A stretch of 64,000 nucleotides of DNA from Panacibacter ginsenosidivorans. Its GTDB lineage: Bacteria; Bacteroidota; Bacteroidia; Chitinophagales; Chitinophagaceae. Of the stretch, positions 27,385-36,195 are shown one piece after another; position 1 is the stretch's first letter; every line of letters starts with the position of its first letter. The stretch covers positions 3,413,501-3,477,500 of the forward strand of contig NZ_CP042435.1 of NCBI RefSeq assembly GCF_007971225.1. The letters are read 5' to 3'. A program made the position numbers and the translations under genes. The notes under the pieces were generated by a model, which was not told the DNA's origin, did not search any database, and saw only the letters and a list, made by a program, of their open reading frames with translations.

Positions 27385-28377
27385 CTATGACAACATATTT
27401 TTAGACGCCAAATATTCTGCGATTTGTATAGCATTGGTAGCAGCGCCTTTACGCAGGTTATCACTCACCACCCAGAGGTTTAATGTTTTTGGCTGCGTTT
27501 CATCGCGGCGGAGGCGACCAACAAACACGTCATCTTTATCATGTGCCCACATTGGCATGGGGTATAACTGCGCTGCAGGATCATCCTGAAGCACAACGCC
27601 AGGTGCATTACTCAACAAACTCTTTACTTCATCAAGATCAAATTCATTTTCAAATTCAATGTTCACGCTTTCACTGTGACCGCCCATTACAGGAATACGC
27701 ACCGTTGTAGCAGTAACACGAATTGAATCATCACGCATTATCTTGCATGTCTCTTTAACCATTTTCATTTCTTCTTTTGTATAACCATTGTCAAGAAACA
27801 CATCAATCTGCGGAATTACATTCAGATCGATCGGATATTTATAAGCCATTTCTCCCTCCACGCCTTTGCGTTCATTCATCAATTGATCAACGGCTTTTTT
27901 ACCGGTACCAGTAACACTTTGATAAGTGCTTACCACAATTCTTTTGATCTTATATTTTTTATGCAATGGATTCAACGCAACTACCATTTGAATAGTAGAG
28001 CAGTTAGGGTTTGCAATGATCTTATCTTCTGCCGTTAATGCATCTGCATTTATTTCAGGAACTACTAATTTTTTTGTCGGATCCATGCGCCATGCGCTGC
28101 TGTTATCTATAACAGTAATGCCTGCTTCTGCAAACTTTGGCGCCCATTCCAATGAAGTGCTGCCACCCGCTGAAAATATTGCTACGGCTGGTTTTGCGGC
28201 TATTCCGTCTGCCATGCTTACAACCTTGTATTGCTTGCCTTTAAATGTTACTTCCTTACCAACTGATCTTTCAGATGCCACCGGCACCAACTCTGTTACG
28301 GGAAAATTTCTTTCGGCCAATACCTGCAGCATTTTTGTGCCTACAAGACCTGTTGCGCCTACAACTGCTACTTTCAT
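27385..28377 (-). CDS. asd: Aspartate-semialdehyde dehydrogenase
   Basis: A 330-residue enzyme that reduces aspartyl phosphate to aspartate semialdehyde with NADPH, the branch point to lysine, threonine, methionine, isoleucine and diaminopimelate. Visible: NADP-binding 'VAVVGATGLVGTKML', active-site Cys in 'NPNCSTIQMVVAL', 'STYQSVTGTGKKAVDQL', and substrate-binding 'RIPVMGGHSESVNIEFE'. The gene is alone. Upstream, on the same strand, lies a short Lys/Thr/Met/Ile-rich reading frame with competing hairpins (28506-28670), so expression is probably controlled by attenuation in response to the pathway's own products. Confidence 0.96.
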   Translation of the reverse strand: MKVAVVGATGLVGTKMLQVLAERNFPVTELVPVASERSVGKEVTFKGKQYKVVSMADGIAAKPAVAIFSAGGSTSLEWAPKFAEAGITVIDNSSAWRMDPTKKLVVPEINADALTAEDKIIANPNCSTIQMVVALNPLHKKYKIKRIVVSTYQSVTGTGKKAVDQLMNERKGVEGEMAYKYPIDLNVIPQIDVFLDNGYTKEEMKMVKETCKIMRDDSIRVTATTVRIPVMGGHSESVNIEFENEFDLDEVKSLLSNAPGVVLQDDPAAQLYPMPMWAHDKDDVFVGRLRRDETQPKTLNLWVVSDNLRKGAATNAIQIAEYLASKNMLS

Positions 28378-28451
28378 TGTAATGGAATTTTTATTGTTGT
28401 TTTATGGTTTTATATTTTATGTACTTAACTATTGTACTACTATCATTGCCT

Positions 28452-28471
28452 GTTGTGTCACTCACTTATAC
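28452..28471. repeat. Interspersed repeat, left arm K (T type)
   Basis: gttgtgtcactcacttatac (T type, one change) followed by gttcgg. It lies between the asd attenuator and the asd start codon; the partner arm is at 28732-28751, so the leader lies inside the element. Confidence 0.85.
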
Positions 28472-28505
28472 GTTCGGTAGTTCTATTCAGCAATAAAAGC
28501 GAAAC

Positions 28506-28536
28506 AAAAAAAGCCTTCCTGTTTCGAGGAAGGCTT
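28506..28536 (-). terminator. Attenuator terminator in the asd leader
   Basis: Minus-strand hairpin with a perfect 10-bp stem AAGCCTTCCT/AGGAAGGCTT and loop CGAAAC, followed by at least five T. Its 5' arm plus loop start (CCTTCCTCG, 28533-28525) can instead pair with CGAGGAAGG at 28581-28573 in the end of the upstream short reading frame. The two structures exclude each other. Confidence 0.75.
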
Positions 28537-28565
28537 TCAGTTATATTTTTGCTACACACAAAAGT

Positions 28566-28631
28566 TTAAACACCTTCCTCGTTTGAGTAGATCTTCTTTG
28601 TTCCCTTTGTATGCTTCATTGTTATTTTCAT
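28566..28631 (-). CDS. Putative asd leader peptide, Lys/Thr/Met/Ile-rich
   Basis: A 21-codon open frame. Residues 1-14 read MKITMKHTKGTKKI: apart from the start Met, 11 of 13 residues are Lys, Thr, Met or Ile, all end products of the pathway that asd feeds. The last codons (AAC GAG GAA GGT) contain the antiterminator strand CGAGGAAGG, so a ribosome reaching the stop would mask it and allow the terminator at 28506-28536 to form, while a ribosome stalled at the K/T/M/I codons would leave it free. This is the logic of ribosome-mediated attenuation as in thrL or ilvL. No Shine-Dalgarno sequence is seen, which is normal in this phylum. Translation is inferred, not shown. Confidence 0.6.
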   Translation of the reverse strand: MKITMKHTKGTKKIYSNEEGV

Positions 28632-28639
28632 CGCGGTTG

Positions 28640-28670
28640 CGAAAGTAGTCACGAAAAATTATATACCAAA
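28640..28670 (-). promoter_or_regulatory. Candidate promoter for the asd leader
   Basis: Minus strand: TTTG (-33, 28670-28667), 19-base spacer, TACTTTCG (-7, 28647-28640; one mismatch to TAnnTTTG). The start site would be only a few bases before the leader ATG. Confidence 0.45.
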
Positions 28671-28731
28671 AAGATTTTTACAAGTGTTAGCATTATACTT
28701 ATTTATTAGATGCTGAACAGAATATCAAGGC

Positions 28732-28751
28732 GCACAAGAGTGCGACGCAAC
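28732..28751. repeat. Interspersed repeat, right arm K (C type)
   Basis: gcacaagagtgcgacgcaac, then outer sequence 'gatgtttaatagca...gggttcacaataa'. Confidence 0.85.
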
Positions 28752-28858
28752 GATGTTTAATAGCAGCAATGCAGTTGGGTTCACAATAAATCTTCACAAA
28801 AACTTTTTTTTACAGGTTGGATAAGAATCGTAAATTAAATTTCTAAAACGATTGAACT

Positions 28859-29266
28859 ATGATAAAATTCAGCGAACTTAAACAAGGTGATTACGTAATT
28901 GCCGAATACGAAGGCAGCAGGCGTGAAGGTGAAGTGGTACGCCTGAATGGTGATGAAAAACAGGTTTGTGTGGAAACAGAAGTGCAGGAATTCTGGTATG
29001 AACCGGATGATCTTTACCCAATACCAATGTCTGATGAAGCCATGAAAAATCTGAACTTCAGTAAAGAAATAATGCCGGATGGCGTAGTGAAATATAAAAA
29101 AGGATCTTTCAGGATGGTGATACCAAAAGAAGGTGATTTTTCTGTTGTGGAAATGTGGTACCGCGAAGACCGGAGAGATCATCCTGATGTGCATTATGTG
29201 CATCAACTGCAAAACCATTATTTGCAAATGACCAAAGTGCATTTGACAAAAGAAGTAATGGCATAA
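28859..29266 (+). CDS. Hypothetical cytoplasmic protein
   Basis: A 135-residue acidic protein without signal or membrane segment. The N-terminal part 'LKQGDYVIAEYEGSRREGEVVRLNGDEKQVCVETE' looks like a small SH3-like barrel (a KOW/CarD-like turn), followed by 'FWYEPDDLYPIPMSDEAM'. The second half is a short alpha/beta segment with many His. I do not recognise a characterised family. It has its own strong terminator. Confidence 0.7.
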   Translation: MIKFSELKQGDYVIAEYEGSRREGEVVRLNGDEKQVCVETEVQEFWYEPDDLYPIPMSDEAMKNLNFSKEIMPDGVVKYKKGSFRMVIPKEGDFSVVEMWYREDRRDHPDVHYVHQLQNHYLQMTKVHLTKEVMA

Positions 29267-29312
29267 GGATGTGCGAATGTGGGGATGAATAGACTTTTAA
29301 ATAACCTTATAT

Positions 29313-29342
29313 AACCATCACACTGCTGTGTGATGGTTTTTT
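29313..29342 (+). terminator. Rho-independent terminator
   Basis: Perfect 11-bp stem aaccatcacac/gtgtgatggtt, loop tgct, then ttttttg. Confidence 0.88.
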
Positions 29343-29378
29343 GTTTCCACATATCTTTATCTTCATAAAAAATATTTC

Positions 29379-32180
29379 ATGCATAAACGCTCTGCACTGC
29401 TGCTTTTTTACTTTTTACTTTTCACTTTTCACTTTGGGTTTAGTCAGCAGTTCGGTGGTAATCCATCTTCTGTAAAATGGAAACAGATCAATACAGATAC
29501 ACTTCGTGTTATTTATCCTGAGGGACTCGATTCTGCAGCACAGCGCGTAGCAAATGTTACACATACTTTACAACACAATTACACAACAGGCATTGGTGCT
29601 AAAATAAAAAAAATAAATATCGTACTGCAGAAAGATGTTACTGTTTCAAATGCTTTTGTACAGCTCGGTCCCTACCGCAGCGAATATTATTTAATGCCAC
29701 CACAGGATGCATTTGACCTTGGTGCACAAGGATGGATTGACAATCTCGCCATTCATGAATACCGCCATGTGCAGCAATACAGCAATTTCAATGTTGGATT
29801 ATCAAAAGTGTTTTCTGTATTGTTTGGACAATATGGAGAAGCACTTGCAAATTCAGCAGCAGTACCAGATTGGTTCTTTGAAGGTGATGCTGTTTACAAT
29901 GAAACAAAATATAGTATTCAGGGTCGTGGACGATTGCCGCTATTTCTTAACAGTTATAAAAGTTTGTATGTAGATAACAGGCATTATAGTTATATGCAAA
30001 TGCGTAATGGTTCTTTGCAACATTATATTCCAGGTCATTATGAATTAGGTTATTTATTAAATGCTTATGGCAAAGAAAAATATGGAGAAGATTTCTGGCA
30101 GAAAATAACGCATGATGCCGCTTCATACAAGCCATTATTTTATCCTATGCAGGGTGCATTGAAAAAATATGCCGGTATTTCTTATGATAAGTTTGTAAAG
30201 AATGCTTTTGAATTTTATCAGCAGCAATGGCAGAAAGATAATGGGTTATCAAAACCTGAATGGATTACAGATACCAAGAAAAATGATGTAATAAATTATC
30301 AATATCCATATTCTACACAGAACGGTTCAACAATAGTTTTGAAAACTACGAGAGCAATAATTCCTGCATTTTATAAAATAGATGCAAAAGGCAACGAAAC
30401 AAAAATTGCGGTGAGAGATATTGCTTATGATGATTATTTTTCTTACAACAATGGCAAAATAATTTATGCTGTACTTGAACCTGATAGCAGATGGGGTAAC
30501 CGGGATTACAGCGTTATAAAAATGCTGGATATAAATACCGGTAAAGAAAAAAAGATCAGTCATCACACAAAATATTTTTCACCAGATATTTCGCATGATG
30601 GCAAAACCATTGCTGCAGTTGAGTTTTTACCTGAGCAAAAATCAAAACTTATTTTATTTACTGCAGATGGGAGTATATTACACACGACTAACGCGGAAAG
30701 CGGCCACGTATTTTCTTATCCAAAATTTTCTGCAGATGATAAGAGCATTTTTGTTATAGACCGAAATGCAAGGGGAGAGATGGCTTTACTTAAAAAAACT
30801 GTTGATGAAGATGCTCTTACTATACTTGTTCCTTACGCCAATCGGATTATCGGTTTTCCTCTGGTTAAGGGAGACACATTGTTTTATACCTGCTCCAATA
30901 ATAGTCGCGACGAAATATTTGCCTACATCAATGCAATACAAAAAAATTACAGGCTTGCCTCTTATACGACAGGCTTATACCAGGCAAGCACTAATACGAA
31001 TGGAGAATTAATAAGTACTGTTTTTACAAGCAATGGTTACAGGTTGGCAAAATTTCAACCTCAGTGGCAGGAAGTGAATATCGACAGCGATACACTTACG
31101 CCACAATATGTAACAAAACCATTCAGTGCAACCGACAATGATCTTTTGACAAATCTTTCTTCACGAACATTTGCAACAAAAAAATATCCTAAGCTTTATA
31201 ACCCTTTCAACTTCCACAGTTGGGTTCCATCTTATAGCGATCCGGATTATTCTTTCACGGTATATGGAGAGAATGTCTTAAATACTTTACAAAGTCAGCT
31301 GTATTACACATACAATTCAAATGAAAAATATCACCAGGCAGGTTTTACTTCTGTGTTTGGCGGATGGTACATACAACCTTATATCGATATCAATAAAACA
31401 TTTAACCGCAGTGGGGTTGTTAATGATTCACTAACTGTTAAATGGAATGAGGTACTTGCTTCTGGCGGGCTTCGTTTACCGCTGATACTAACCGGTGGCA
31501 AGCAATACAGAAGCCTAACACTTTCTGCATCTTACAACATCAACAGTATAGAATGGAAAAGCGACACTAAAAAATTGCTCAACGATCTTAGTTACATAAA
31601 AGCAAGTCTTAGCTATTCAGGACAAATACAAAAAGCACCCAAACAAATTTACCCGCATTGGGCGCAGTCGTTGTTGCTGCAATATCGTGCAAGTGCTACC
31701 AATGTTGTAGCACATCAGTTTCTTGCCAGTGGAAATTTGTATTTACCCGGCGTTGCAAAAACACATAGCATTGTGTTGAATGCAGCTTATCAAAGTCGCG
31801 ATACTGCCCAACAATATTCCTATACCAACAGCTTTCCGTATTCGAGAGGTTATGATGCGATAAATTTTCCACGCATGTTTAAACTTGGTGCCAATTATCA
31901 TTTTCCAATTGTGTATCCTGATTGGGGTTTTGCAAACATTGTTTATTTCACACGCATACGGGCAAATGTGTTTTACGATTATACAGATCTAAAAAGCTTG
32001 CGTTATCAAACGCATTACCAGCTTCGTTCCTACGGTGCAGAAATTTATTTCGATACCAAGTGGTGGAACCAGCAACCACTGCAATTCGGCATTCGTTACA
32101 GCAGGCTTATAGATCATGAGCTTGTTGGCTTGCAACCAAATCAATGGGAATTTATCTTGCCCATTACATTGATCAATTAA
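29379..32180 (+). CDS. Surface protein: metallopeptidase-like head, beta-propeller, outer-membrane barrel
   Basis: A 933-residue exported protein (signal 1-22, cut after 'GFSQ'). Residues about 30-290 look like a gluzincin-type peptidase domain: HEYRH at 126-130 within 'DNLAIHEYRHVQQYSNFN' and a candidate third ligand Glu168 in 'DWFFEGDAVYNE'. Residues about 300-590 have TolB/WD-like propeller blades ('YFSPDISHDGKTIAAVEF', 'SYPKFSADDKSIFVIDR'). From about 640 to the end strands alternate as in an outer-membrane barrel, ending 'QWEFILPITLIN'. The reading is by motif and strand pattern; proteolytic activity is not established. The gene stands alone with a weak upstream region. Confidence 0.75.
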   Translation: MHKRSALLLFYFLLFTFHFGFSQQFGGNPSSVKWKQINTDTLRVIYPEGLDSAAQRVANVTHTLQHNYTTGIGAKIKKINIVLQKDVTVSNAFVQLGPYRSEYYLMPPQDAFDLGAQGWIDNLAIHEYRHVQQYSNFNVGLSKVFSVLFGQYGEALANSAAVPDWFFEGDAVYNETKYSIQGRGRLPLFLNSYKSLYVDNRHYSYMQMRNGSLQHYIPGHYELGYLLNAYGKEKYGEDFWQKITHDAASYKPLFYPMQGALKKYAGISYDKFVKNAFEFYQQQWQKDNGLSKPEWITDTKKNDVINYQYPYSTQNGSTIVLKTTRAIIPAFYKIDAKGNETKIAVRDIAYDDYFSYNNGKIIYAVLEPDSRWGNRDYSVIKMLDINTGKEKKISHHTKYFSPDISHDGKTIAAVEFLPEQKSKLILFTADGSILHTTNAESGHVFSYPKFSADDKSIFVIDRNARGEMALLKKTVDEDALTILVPYANRIIGFPLVKGDTLFYTCSNNSRDEIFAYINAIQKNYRLASYTTGLYQASTNTNGELISTVFTSNGYRLAKFQPQWQEVNIDSDTLTPQYVTKPFSATDNDLLTNLSSRTFATKKYPKLYNPFNFHSWVPSYSDPDYSFTVYGENVLNTLQSQLYYTYNSNEKYHQAGFTSVFGGWYIQPYIDINKTFNRSGVVNDSLTVKWNEVLASGGLRLPLILTGGKQYRSLTLSASYNINSIEWKSDTKKLLNDLSYIKASLSYSGQIQKAPKQIYPHWAQSLLLQYRASATNVVAHQFLASGNLYLPGVAKTHSIVLNAAYQSRDTAQQYSYTNSFPYSRGYDAINFPRMFKLGANYHFPIVYPDWGFANIVYFTRIRANVFYDYTDLKSLRYQTHYQLRSYGAEIYFDTKWWNQQPLQFGIRYSRLIDHELVGLQPNQWEFILPITLIN

Positions 32181-32182
32181 TT

Positions 32183-32445
32183 TTTTTGTGAGCCCAACTG
32201 CAGTACCGGTATAATGCTTTCGTTGCGTCGCACACTTGTACAGTGAATTCACTTATCGTCATTGCGAAGCTTTACTCATAGTCTTGTGTATGGCAAAGCT
32301 GTGGCAATCTCAATAAACAGATAGCCACGTCGCACCGTCGCACAAATCTTTGCTTCGCTCCTCGCTATGACTACTTATGTTCACCAGTACAAGTATGCGA
32401 CGCAACCGGTGATGCCATGAAATACTTTTGCCTGGCTCAAAAATT
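32183..32445. repeat. Interspersed inverted-repeat element, copy L (C/C arms) with nested repeat
   Basis: Left arm 32222-32241 gttgcgtcgcacacttgtac. Right arm 32387-32406 gtacaagtatgcgacgcaac. The 145-base core contains a different palindromic element (32257-32371). Outer ends: 'gtgagcccaactgcag' and 'ggtgatgccatgaaatac'. Confidence 0.88.
32257..32371. repeat. Nested REP-like palindrome (CGTCATTGCGAAG type)
   Basis: Left end cgtcattgcgaagc and right end gcttcgctcctcgctatgac, whose complement is gtcatagcgaggagcgaagc. 'gtggcaatctc' lies inside. This motif family is common in intergenic DNA of many bacteria. It sits within the core of the other repeat. Confidence 0.7.
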
Positions 32446-32571
32446 TTTCAACTCCGGTAAATCCAACCTTCTTCATCTGCCGTATCTGTTTGCGTTGATT
32501 ACATGTAACAATTCTTAAAACAAAAAAAATAAAAGATATGCCTGTGAACAGGTACTAAAAAAATCAAACGT

Positions 32572-33141
32572 ATGAAACTTGTAAAAATCTTCGCACTGTT
32601 TTTAGGTGCAGCAGTATTAGTAAACACTGCAAACGCGCAGGAAAAAATGACTAGTGAGAAAACTGTAAATGTAGGCGGCGCTCCAATGTATCCATCAAAA
32701 AATATTATTGAGAACGCAGTAAATTCTAAAGATCACACAACATTGGTTGCTGCAGTAAAAGCTGCCGGTCTTGTAGAGACTTTACAAAGTAAAGGGCCTT
32801 TCACTGTGTTTGCACCAACCAATGAAGCTTTCGACAAATTACCAAAGGGAACCGTTGACAACCTTGTAAAACCAGAGAATAAAGCCATACTTACAAAGAT
32901 CCTTACTTACCATGTTATTGCAGGCAATTATGATGCAAAAGCAATTGCTGATCTTATTAAAGCAGGTAACGGTAAAGCAATGCTTAAAACTGTAAGTGGC
33001 GGTACGCTTACGTTCTCGATGAAAGGCTCTAAACTTATGCTTACTGATGAAAAAGGTAATATGGCTGCAGTAACTATTAAGAATGTTTATCAGAGCAATG
33101 GTGTTATTCATGTAATAGATACTGTGCTGATGCCGTCATAA
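32572..33141 (+). CDS. Fasciclin-domain secreted protein
   Basis: A 189-residue protein: signal peptide to about 22 ('NTANAQ'), then one fasciclin (FAS1) domain at about 50-188. Motif H1 is 'GPFTVFAPTNEAFDKLPKGTV', motif H2 'ILTKILTYHVIAGNYDA', and the C-terminal strand 'GVIHVIDTVLMP'. FAS1 proteins mediate adhesion at the cell surface. The length is standard for single-domain bacterial members. It is followed by its own terminator. Confidence 0.93.
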   Translation: MKLVKIFALFLGAAVLVNTANAQEKMTSEKTVNVGGAPMYPSKNIIENAVNSKDHTTLVAAVKAAGLVETLQSKGPFTVFAPTNEAFDKLPKGTVDNLVKPENKAILTKILTYHVIAGNYDAKAIADLIKAGNGKAMLKTVSGGTLTFSMKGSKLMLTDEKGNMAAVTIKNVYQSNGVIHVIDTVLMPS

Positions 33142-33161
33142 TCTCTTTGAAAAAACCTCTC

Positions 33162-33191
33162 AAAAGCATCCTGTAAAACGGATGCTTTTTT
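33162..33191 (+). terminator. Rho-independent terminator
   Basis: Arms aaaagcatcc (33162-33171) and ggatgctttt (33180-33189), loop tgtaaaac, then T run. Confidence 0.85.
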
Positions 33192-33375
33192 ATTTTGTGA
33201 AAATGCTTCTTATGAATCTAAGTGTGAAAAAGGCATCAGGCGCTTCTGAAATTTGTTAAACCTTTAGTATAAAATTTGGTCAATAAGGCTTATTTATTTT
33301 AAACAGGCGAGGCGATTGCAATACTGCGTGTAATACATATTTCTTTTATTCGCTTCCTGCTGAATAACTTATATT

Positions 33376-33394
33376 GTACAAGTGTGCGACGCAA
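33376..33394. repeat. Interspersed repeat, solo right arm M (C type)
   Basis: gtacaagtgtgcgacgcaa, followed by outer sequence 'agccgggttcaaataaa'. No left arm found in the preceding 180 bases. Confidence 0.8.
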
Positions 33395-33448
33395 AGAACG
33401 ATCAGTTGAAAATTAAAAGCCGGGTTCAAATAAATCTCAATAAACATT

Positions 33449-34903
33449 ATGTCTTTACAGCAGTTTGAAAGAAATAAGCATTTGTTATGGCGTGCCGGGT
33501 TTGGCCCTGCTGCGGAACAAATTAGTTTGCTTAATTCAACCAATGAAGAAAAGGTATACCAACAATTAGAAAGATCTTCCGAAAATGCTGATATCTTAAA
33601 AGTTGCCGGTGCGGGTAATATAGCAGATTTGATGGATGGTAAAGAAAACGGCGACATGAGCATGCAACAAAAATTATCTGATGCAGAGCGCAGGGAGATA
33701 AGACGAAAGAGTACAGAGAATATAAAAAAGCTGAATCTTTTGTGGATAGACACAATGGTAAATAGCGAGGCACAGTTAGTTGAAAAAATGTCGTTGTTCT
33801 GGCACGGTCATTTTGCATGCAGGCTTTCAAATTATTATTACCAGCAGGCATTGATAAATGTAATACGCAAAAATGCGCTGGGTAATTTTGGGGATCTTTT
33901 AAAATCTGTGAGTACCAGCGCAGCTATGCTGCAGTTCCTGAATAATCAGCAAAATAAAAAGCAACATCCCAATGAAAATTTTGCACGTGAAGTAATGGAG
34001 TTGTTTACCATGGGTCGTGGCCATTATACGGAATCAGATGTAAAAGAAGCAGCAAGAGCCTTTACGGGATGGGGTTCCAACCTGAGGGGCGAATTTGTTT
34101 TCAGGAAAATTTTTCATGATGATGAGAGCAAAACTATTCTTGGTAGAACCGGTAATTTTTCCGGTGATGATGTGTTGAACATTTTATTGGAGGAAAAACA
34201 AACAGCTTTTTTCATCACTAATAAATTGTATAAATATTTTGTAAATAATAATGTAGATGAAGAAAGAGTATCCGCGCTTGCCAATGACTTCTATGAAAGT
34301 AATTATGATATAAAAGCATTGATGAGAAATATTTTCACATCAGATTGGTTTTACGATGAAAAGAATATTGGCGCTGTTATAAAATCTCCTGTAGCATTGC
34401 TGGTGGGTTTGCGCAGAGCATTGCCCATGGATATGCAGCTTGCCGAAATGCAATTGCTGATACAAAGAAGTTTAGGACAGGTATTATTTTATCCGCCAAA
34501 TGTTGCAGGATGGCCTGGTGGTGAGAATTGGATAGACAGTTCAACATTGATGACCCGCTTACGTATTCCGCAAATGATGCAATATGACAATGTAAATATT
34601 TCTGCCAAGACAGATGATGACATACAAATGGGTATGCAAAACGAAAAGATAACGCGTTTAAAAAAAGTAAAAGACGATACAACGGGTTTTGCGGATATAC
34701 ACTGGGAAAAATTCACGAAACAATTTAAAAAGATATCCGATAAAGAACTGTACAACACAGTGCATAAGGTGATACTGCAAACAGCAAACAATAAAATTGA
34801 TATTGGCTATGCAGGTGTTGGTTCAGGTAAACAATCAAGAGACGAATATATACAATCAATTGCCCTGGCATTGATGTGTACACCGGAATACCAGATGTGT
34901 TAA
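33449..34903 (+). CDS. DUF1800 domain protein
   Basis: A 484-residue DUF1800 protein. Conserved pieces: 'HLLWRAGFGP', 'MSLFWHGHFACRL', 'NENFAREVMELFTMGRGHYTESDVKEAARAFTGW' and 'FYPPNVAGWPGGENWID'. No classical signal peptide is visible at the chosen start. DUF1800 genes nearly always precede a DUF1501 gene, as here (88 bases to the next start). The pair is found widely in Bacteroidota and Proteobacteria; the biochemical role is unknown, though they are suggested to act on extracellular or periplasmic material. Confidence 0.92.
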   Translation: MSLQQFERNKHLLWRAGFGPAAEQISLLNSTNEEKVYQQLERSSENADILKVAGAGNIADLMDGKENGDMSMQQKLSDAERREIRRKSTENIKKLNLLWIDTMVNSEAQLVEKMSLFWHGHFACRLSNYYYQQALINVIRKNALGNFGDLLKSVSTSAAMLQFLNNQQNKKQHPNENFAREVMELFTMGRGHYTESDVKEAARAFTGWGSNLRGEFVFRKIFHDDESKTILGRTGNFSGDDVLNILLEEKQTAFFITNKLYKYFVNNNVDEERVSALANDFYESNYDIKALMRNIFTSDWFYDEKNIGAVIKSPVALLVGLRRALPMDMQLAEMQLLIQRSLGQVLFYPPNVAGWPGGENWIDSSTLMTRLRIPQMMQYDNVNISAKTDDDIQMGMQNEKITRLKKVKDDTTGFADIHWEKFTKQFKKISDKELYNTVHKVILQTANNKIDIGYAGVGSGKQSRDEYIQSIALALMCTPEYQMC

Positions 34904-34990
34904 GCCGGCAAACCTCCTAAAGGGGAGTTTAAGAAGGATGCCTTCGAAGTTTCGTTACACTATATACTTTACATACTTTATATACGAATC

Positions 34991-36193
34991 ATGTACATCA
35001 AACGCAGACAATTCTTACAAACAGGTTCGCTTGCAACAGCCTCCTTTATGCTGCCGAAATTTTTGAAAGCATTTGAAAAGAATAATGGCTTTGTTCCGCA
35101 GGGTAACAAAGTGGTGGTGGTATTACAGTTAAGTGGTGGCAATGATGGGTTGAATACAGTGATACCAGTACGTAATGATATCTATTATAGTTCAAGGCCA
35201 AAGCTTGGCATTGCCAAAGGAGAAGCATTATTGTTGAATGATGAAACAGGTATTCATCCTGCGTTAGCGGGTTTTAAATCTTTGTTTGATGATGGTAGTC
35301 TGGGAATATTAAATAATGTTGGTTATCCTAATCCTGACAGGAGTCATTTTCGCAGTATGGACATCTGGCAAAGTGCATCAAAGAGTGATGAATATGTAAA
35401 CACTGGTTGGATAGGCAGATATCTCGACGCACAATGCAGTGGCTGTGCACATCCTACGCAGGCTTTGGAAATTGATGATGTATTAAGCCTTGCACTAAAA
35501 GGTGCAGAACAGAAAGCGATCGCAGTAAAAGATCCGGGCAGGTTATATAATGCAAGTCGCGAAAAGGATTATAAGAAATTGGTTGATGCGCATGATTTTC
35601 ATGATCACGATGCACCGGTTAATTATCTCTATAAAATAATGGCTGAAACACTCAGCAGCGCTGATTATATTTTTGAGCAAAGCAAATTGAGACCCACAAA
35701 AGCAAGTTATCCAAAAACGGAATTGGGTAGTAACCTCAAAACAATTGCATCGCTAATTCTTTCAGACATCAACACAAAAATCTATTATGTAAGTCTCGGT
35801 AGTTTTGATACACATGTTAACCAGCAAAATACGCAACAGCGTTTGTTCAGAGAAATGAATGATGCAGTTACGAGTTTTGTGCAGGACATGAAAGACAATC
35901 ACCGTTTTGATGATGTGTTGCTTTTTACATTCAGCGAGTTTGGAAGACGTGTTGCGCAAAATGCAAGTGGCGGCACTGATCATGGAACTGCTAATAATAT
36001 GTTTTTAGTAAGTGGTGCACTAAATCAAAAAGGTATTATTAACGAACTTCCTGATCTTACTAATCTGCAGGATGGAGACCTGCAGCATAAAATTGATTTT
36101 AAAAATGTGTATGCCACAATTTTAAATAAATGGCTTGCAACTGATGATAAGCTTATATTGAAGCAACAATATGATTACTTAAATTTTATCTGA
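34991..36193 (+). CDS. DUF1501 domain protein, partner of DUF1800
   Basis: A 400-residue DUF1501 protein of the shorter type. N-terminus 'KRRQFLQTGSLATASFMLPKF' is a Tat-like export signal. Motifs: 'VVVLQLSGGNDGLNTVIPV', 'HFRSMDIWQSA', 'LLFTFSEFGRRVAQNASGGTDHG'. The Asp/His positions correspond to metal ligands of the alkaline-phosphatase superfamily, to which the family is related. It forms a two-gene unit with the DUF1800 gene and differs clearly from the planctomycete-type DUF1501 protein of 9922-11427. Confidence 0.92.
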   Translation: MYIKRRQFLQTGSLATASFMLPKFLKAFEKNNGFVPQGNKVVVVLQLSGGNDGLNTVIPVRNDIYYSSRPKLGIAKGEALLLNDETGIHPALAGFKSLFDDGSLGILNNVGYPNPDRSHFRSMDIWQSASKSDEYVNTGWIGRYLDAQCSGCAHPTQALEIDDVLSLALKGAEQKAIAVKDPGRLYNASREKDYKKLVDAHDFHDHDAPVNYLYKIMAETLSSADYIFEQSKLRPTKASYPKTELGSNLKTIASLILSDINTKIYYVSLGSFDTHVNQQNTQQRLFREMNDAVTSFVQDMKDNHRFDDVLLFTFSEFGRRVAQNASGGTDHGTANNMFLVSGALNQKGIINELPDLTNLQDGDLQHKIDFKNVYATILNKWLATDDKLILKQQYDYLNFI

Positions 36194-36195
36194 TA

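Noticed and set aside
32222-32406. Repeat copies as insertion-sequence ends
   Set aside because: No transposase frame lies between any arm pair, and no constant target-site duplication is evident at the outer ends.
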